DNA from: Burkholderiales bacterium
Lineage (GTDB): Bacteria > Pseudomonadota > Gammaproteobacteria > Burkholderiales > Casimicrobiaceae
NCBI GenBank assembly: GCA_031257235.1
Contig: JAIRPA010000108.1
Span: forward strand, 1-6,999
Reading direction: 5' to 3'
Length of the DNA: 6,999 bases
Numbering within the stretch: position 1 is the first letter of the stretch; the number at the start of each line of letters is the position of its first letter. The position numbers were made by a program, and so were the translations under genes. The notes beneath the pieces were generated by a model that saw only the letters and a list, made by a program, of their open reading frames with translations, had not been told where the DNA came from and did not search any database. Positions 4,933 through 6,999 of this stretch are shown here, piece after piece.

Positions 4933-5580
4933 ATGATCACAACACTTTTATACGCGCTTTTATCGTTAGACCAGACATTGGCTCAATTTGTCGCGCAGTA
5001 CGGGCAATGGGTTTATGTATTGTTGTTTGCGATCATTTTTATTGAAACGGGGTTGGTTGTGTTTCCGTTTTTGCCCGGTGATTCTTTGTTATTTTTGTCG
5101 GGCACCTTGGCGGCAACCACATCATTAGACATTCACCTTTTGGCGTTGTTGTTGTCGATTGCGGCGGTGACGGGGGATTCGGTCAATTACGCCATCGGGC
5201 GCAAAGTCGGCGAGCGCGTGTATCAATGGAATGATTCCCGCTGGTACAAAAAGGCGTATTTGACACGCACGCAAAAGTTCTACGAAAAATACGGCAATCT
5301 GACGATCATCATCGCGCGCTTTGTCCCGATTGTGCGCACCTTCGCGCCGTTTTTGGCGGGCGTGGTCTCCATGCCCTACCCGCGCTTTTTAACGTATAAC
5401 GTCATCGGCGGCATTTCGTGGATTTGCGCGTTGACCTATGCGGGTTATTTTTTCGGCAACATCCCCGTGATTAAAAATAATCTGTCTTTTATTGTGTTGG
5501 GGATCGTGATCATTTCCCTCATTCCGATTGGCGTGTCGTTTGTGAAGGAAAGACGGTCAGGCGGATCATCCGGCGGATAA
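4933..5580 (+). CDS. dedA: DedA-family inner-membrane protein
   Basis: The 215-residue product closely follows E. coli DedA (219 residues) along its length, including EYG/QYG-WVY near residue 24, TGDSVNYAIGR (80-90), KFYEKYG (115-121) and TYAGYFFGNIP (168-178). DedA (SNARE-associated/VTT) proteins support proton-dependent membrane homeostasis, and some members move undecaprenyl phosphate or phospholipids across the membrane. The four charged residues found essential in E. coli YqjA have counterparts: Glu38 or nearby in FIETG, Asp50 in FLPGDS, and Arg129 and Arg135 in ARFVPIVRTFAPF. Several membrane segments are evident, with a re-entrant-like first region. The ATG at 4933 fits the family N-terminus but has no recognisable Shine-Dalgarno. 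The leader from 4896 is only 37 bp beyond the repeat array. No convincing promoter was found, so it is expressed either from within the repeats or by read-through from secF. Confidence 0.93.
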   Translation: MITTLLYALLSLDQTLAQFVAQYGQWVYVLLFAIIFIETGLVVFPFLPGDSLLFLSGTLAATTSLDIHLLALLLSIAAVTGDSVNYAIGRKVGERVYQWNDSRWYKKAYLTRTQKFYEKYGNLTIIIARFVPIVRTFAPFLAGVVSMPYPRFLTYNVIGGISWICALTYAGYFFGNIPVIKNNLSFIVLGIVIISLIPIGVSFVKERRSGGSSGG

Positions 5581-5591
5581 AGTGATGAGAC

Positions 5592-5652
5592 GCCCAAGAC
5601 ACAACGTCGCCAATTTAACGTTTGAGTTTAAATTGGCGACAATATCTTGGGC
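5592..5652. repeat. Two-part stem-loop downstream of dedA
   Basis: An inner stem GTCGCCAATTTAA (5606-5618) with TTAAATTGGCGAC (5628-5640) has 13 perfect pairs around a 9-nt loop. An outer stem GCCCAAGA (5592-5599) with TCTTGGGC (5645-5652) is separated from it by an internal loop of 6 and 4 nt. It begins 12 bp after the dedA stop. There is no T-run on either side, so it is an mRNA-stabilising or Rho-assisted 3' structure, or an extragenic palindrome, rather than a standard terminator. It shows no shared sequence with the A/B/C modules. The remaining bases to 5753 hold nothing I recognise. Confidence 0.65.
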
Positions 5653-5753
5653 ATTCAATGCAACTCCCCTCGCTCGTCCCTTGATTCGCTCTCTCATCCC
5701 GTCATTGAAGCACGCTCGAAGCAAAGACGCAGTATCCCAAGCGTTCCGAATCA

Positions 5754-6581
5754 TTAACACTCATGATCCGGCGGCACTTCGTCGATGGTCACCCGTTGAA
5801 TCCCGCGAATAAACAAGAGTTGGTTAAATACTTTATTGAGTTCCATCGTATGGATGATTGCCGACCCCGCTTCCAATGCCTCGCAATAAGCGCGATACGT
5901 ATCGTCACACGTGCTGCCACGAAAGGTGTCGATCATCGACGTAAACTCGCTACATTCCGTCACCGCAAATTGTTTTTTTGCCGCTTGATAATATTGCTTG
6001 ATTTGGTCAAGGTTATTTTTTGAATCCGGGAAGGTTAAAACCGCGCTGACCGCCATGGGTTCCGTTTTGATTTCACCGAAAGCCAGAGTCAATGTTTCAT
6101 CGGCATTTAACGATTCCCGCGAGGTGGCCGGCGCCGAAAATAAAAGCGCGATCCCGTTAATCTCGCGCGACGCGGTGTAAGCAAACGTCGCCACCGCATA
6201 ATCTAAGCCGGTCACCGACAGATGTTCTTCGGTTGCCTCGCACGTTGAAAGAGGGTTTCCGACGCAATTAAATCTTGTCCCGCCGCTCAAATCAGCCAGC
6301 AGAAGGTTGCCCTCTTCAAGCGGTGCTTCTTGGCGGTTATAGTCTTTAATCACGGTGAGATACGCCTCATCAAAACGCTTGACGTTGAATTGAGGAAATT
6401 CACGATCAAAAGCGGCATAAGAAACGGTGTTCACCTCGACCGTAGGGTAATAGGTGTTGGTGCCGTCCGATGAAAAGCAGTAAACGCACGTGACATCTTT
6501 ATTGCCGGCGTCGCCGCCGCAGGCGGTCATCGCCAACGCAATCGCAATAAAGACGATGGCGAAAGTGATATTTCTTAACAT
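5754..6581 (-). CDS. Hypothetical cysteine-rich lipoprotein
   Basis: I do not recognise a family for this 275-residue product. It starts MLRN, followed by a hydrophobic stretch to residue 20 and a lipobox-like MTAC with Cys21, then Gly, so an outer-membrane lipoprotein is likely. The mature part has eight further cysteines (32, 35, 106, 114, 210, 225, 233, 275), including a CVYC pair near the N-terminus and one as the last residue. An even number in an exported protein suggests four disulfides. The middle (about 120-185) alternates hydrophobic and polar residues as in beta-sheet, and 188-260 looks helical. No catalytic motif was found. The ATG at 6581 has a good Shine-Dalgarno AAGGGAG at the right distance (within 6589-6596). 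It converges with dedA, and an AT-rich region lies upstream. Confidence 0.8.
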   Translation of the reverse strand: MLRNITFAIVFIAIALAMTACGGDAGNKDVTCVYCFSSDGTNTYYPTVEVNTVSYAAFDREFPQFNVKRFDEAYLTVIKDYNRQEAPLEEGNLLLADLSGGTRFNCVGNPLSTCEATEEHLSVTGLDYAVATFAYTASREINGIALLFSAPATSRESLNADETLTLAFGEIKTEPMAVSAVLTFPDSKNNLDQIKQYYQAAKKQFAVTECSEFTSMIDTFRGSTCDDTYRAYCEALEAGSAIIHTMELNKVFNQLLFIRGIQRVTIDEVPPDHEC

Positions 6582-6875
6582 TATTGGGACTCCCTTAATA
6601 TCTAATAATACTTATAGCTAAAATATATATCAGTATTTATAAACGAACGAAGTCTAAAAACCCGTCGTGAGTTTATCAATAATGTGGTTTAAAAATTATG
6701 TAAAGAGCTTGCCAACCTCGGCAATGGGGATCACGTAAAACCACACGCGTGATGAACAGCAAAAACCGTTCCATACTTTTTTAAGTTAAACGGGGTGTTG
6801 TTTTTTTGAACTCAAATGTGCCACTTATCCGCGTTTTTCCGCCGTATTTCCGGTTGGATTGAATTATTTTTTGGG
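6582..6875. other. Gene-free AT-rich region upstream of the lipoprotein gene
   Basis: Apart from the candidate promoter, no ORF or RNA gene is supported here. Small inverted pairs are present: TGTGGTTT (6683-6690) with AAACCACA (6738-6745), enclosing TTGCC (6709-6713) with GGCAA (6720-6724), and ATCACG (6730-6735) with CGTGAT (6748-6753). These are short enough to be chance or operator-like. T-runs at 6777-6782 and 6800-6807 are not preceded by a clear stem. Confidence 0.4.
6651..6679 (-). promoter_or_regulatory. Candidate promoter for the cysteine-rich lipoprotein gene
   Basis: On the minus strand TTGATA (6674-6679, five of six) and TAGACT (6651-6656, four of six) are 17 bp apart. The region between this and the gene (6597-6650) is very AT-rich with several TATA-like stretches, so another -10 box could equally be used. 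Confidence 0.3.
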
Positions 6876-6919
6876 GGGCGCCGAGGGCAGCGTGGATTCT
6901 GCGACAACACTCGGCGCCC
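6876..6919. repeat. GC-rich hairpin introducing the right-end repeat array
   Basis: GGGCGCCGAG (6876-6885) pairs perfectly with CTCGGCGCCC (6910-6919). The loop includes GTGGATTCTGCGAC (6892-6905), identical to 1131-1144 in the first composite element. The right arm runs into the first 27-bp A unit. With one three-G bulge the stem could extend through TTTT/AAAA. Confidence 0.7.
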
Positions 6920-6999
6920 AAAAGTGAAAACCTACACCCTATGCCCAAAAGTAAACCCCTACACTCAACGCCAAAAAGTGAAAACCTACTTTTTGGCGG
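6916..6999 (+). repeat. Tandem 27-bp A units ending in hairpin A, copy 5
   Basis: Units start at 6916, 6943 and 6970, exactly 27 bp apart. The first two carry the left arm GCCCAAAAGT and core, then CCTACAC in place of a closing arm. The third is a full hairpin, CGCCAAAAAGT (6969-6979) with ACTTTTTGGCG (6988-6998), 11 perfect pairs around GAAAACCT. The window ends inside or just after this copy, so the array may continue. Confidence 0.8.

Noticed and set aside
5582..6180. Plus-strand ORFs of 60-86 residues opposite or beside the cysteine-rich lipoprotein gene
   Set aside because: The minus-strand frame has a signal peptide, lipobox and good Shine-Dalgarno, whereas these have none.
6916..6999. 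CRISPR array suggested by regularly spaced repeats
   Set aside because: The 27-bp units are contiguous with no unique spacers, differ from each other and end in a hairpin; no cas genes are present.

Overview
The window most resembles the chromosome of a proteobacterium, probably beta- or gamma-proteobacterial. The SecD N-terminus (MNRYPLWKY), the SecF N-terminus, YajC, the end of LpxC and a DedA close to the E. coli form all point that way. Codon choice and base composition look mid-GC, roughly 50% by eye. No genus can be named from the sequence alone.

Layout: (1) 1-302 is the 3' end of lpxC (lipid A synthesis), ending against a convergent NlpC/P60 lipoprotein gene (344-904, minus), with a terminator-like hairpin between them. 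(2) 905-1308 is a 404-bp divergent intergenic region. A good promoter drives the NlpC/P60 gene leftward and a weaker candidate promoter drives yajC rightward. Between them lies a 272-bp composite repeat bounded by 14-bp inverted repeats. (3) 1309-4601 is the yajC-secD-secF operon, the accessory complex of the Sec translocon, with a terminator-like hairpin between yajC and secD. (4) 4602-4932 is filled with two further copies of the same composite repeat. (5) 4933-5580 is dedA, an inner-membrane transporter/scramblase-family gene that starts directly after the repeats. A large two-part stem-loop follows it. (6) 5754-6581 (minus) is an unrecognised cysteine-rich lipoprotein. (7) 6582-6875 holds no gene, and 6876-6999 is another copy of the repeat family, cut by the window end.

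The genes are mostly envelope housekeeping: lipid A, peptidoglycan remodelling, protein export and a membrane transporter. The unusual content lies between the genes. A family of modular palindromic repeats occurs at three loci. Hairpin A has the conserved core AGTRAAAACCTACT closed by arms that differ between copies but remain self-complementary. Hairpin B has a conserved AAA triloop, a conserved one-base bulge and A/T flanks, so it looks like a bidirectional terminator. Module C is a 44-nt block carrying an ATTGCGGA palindrome. Core A also recurs as 27-bp tandem units that end in one complete hairpin. Arm changes that keep pairing suggest the structure, not the sequence, is what is maintained. 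No transposase or other partner gene is in the window, so mobility or function remains inference.
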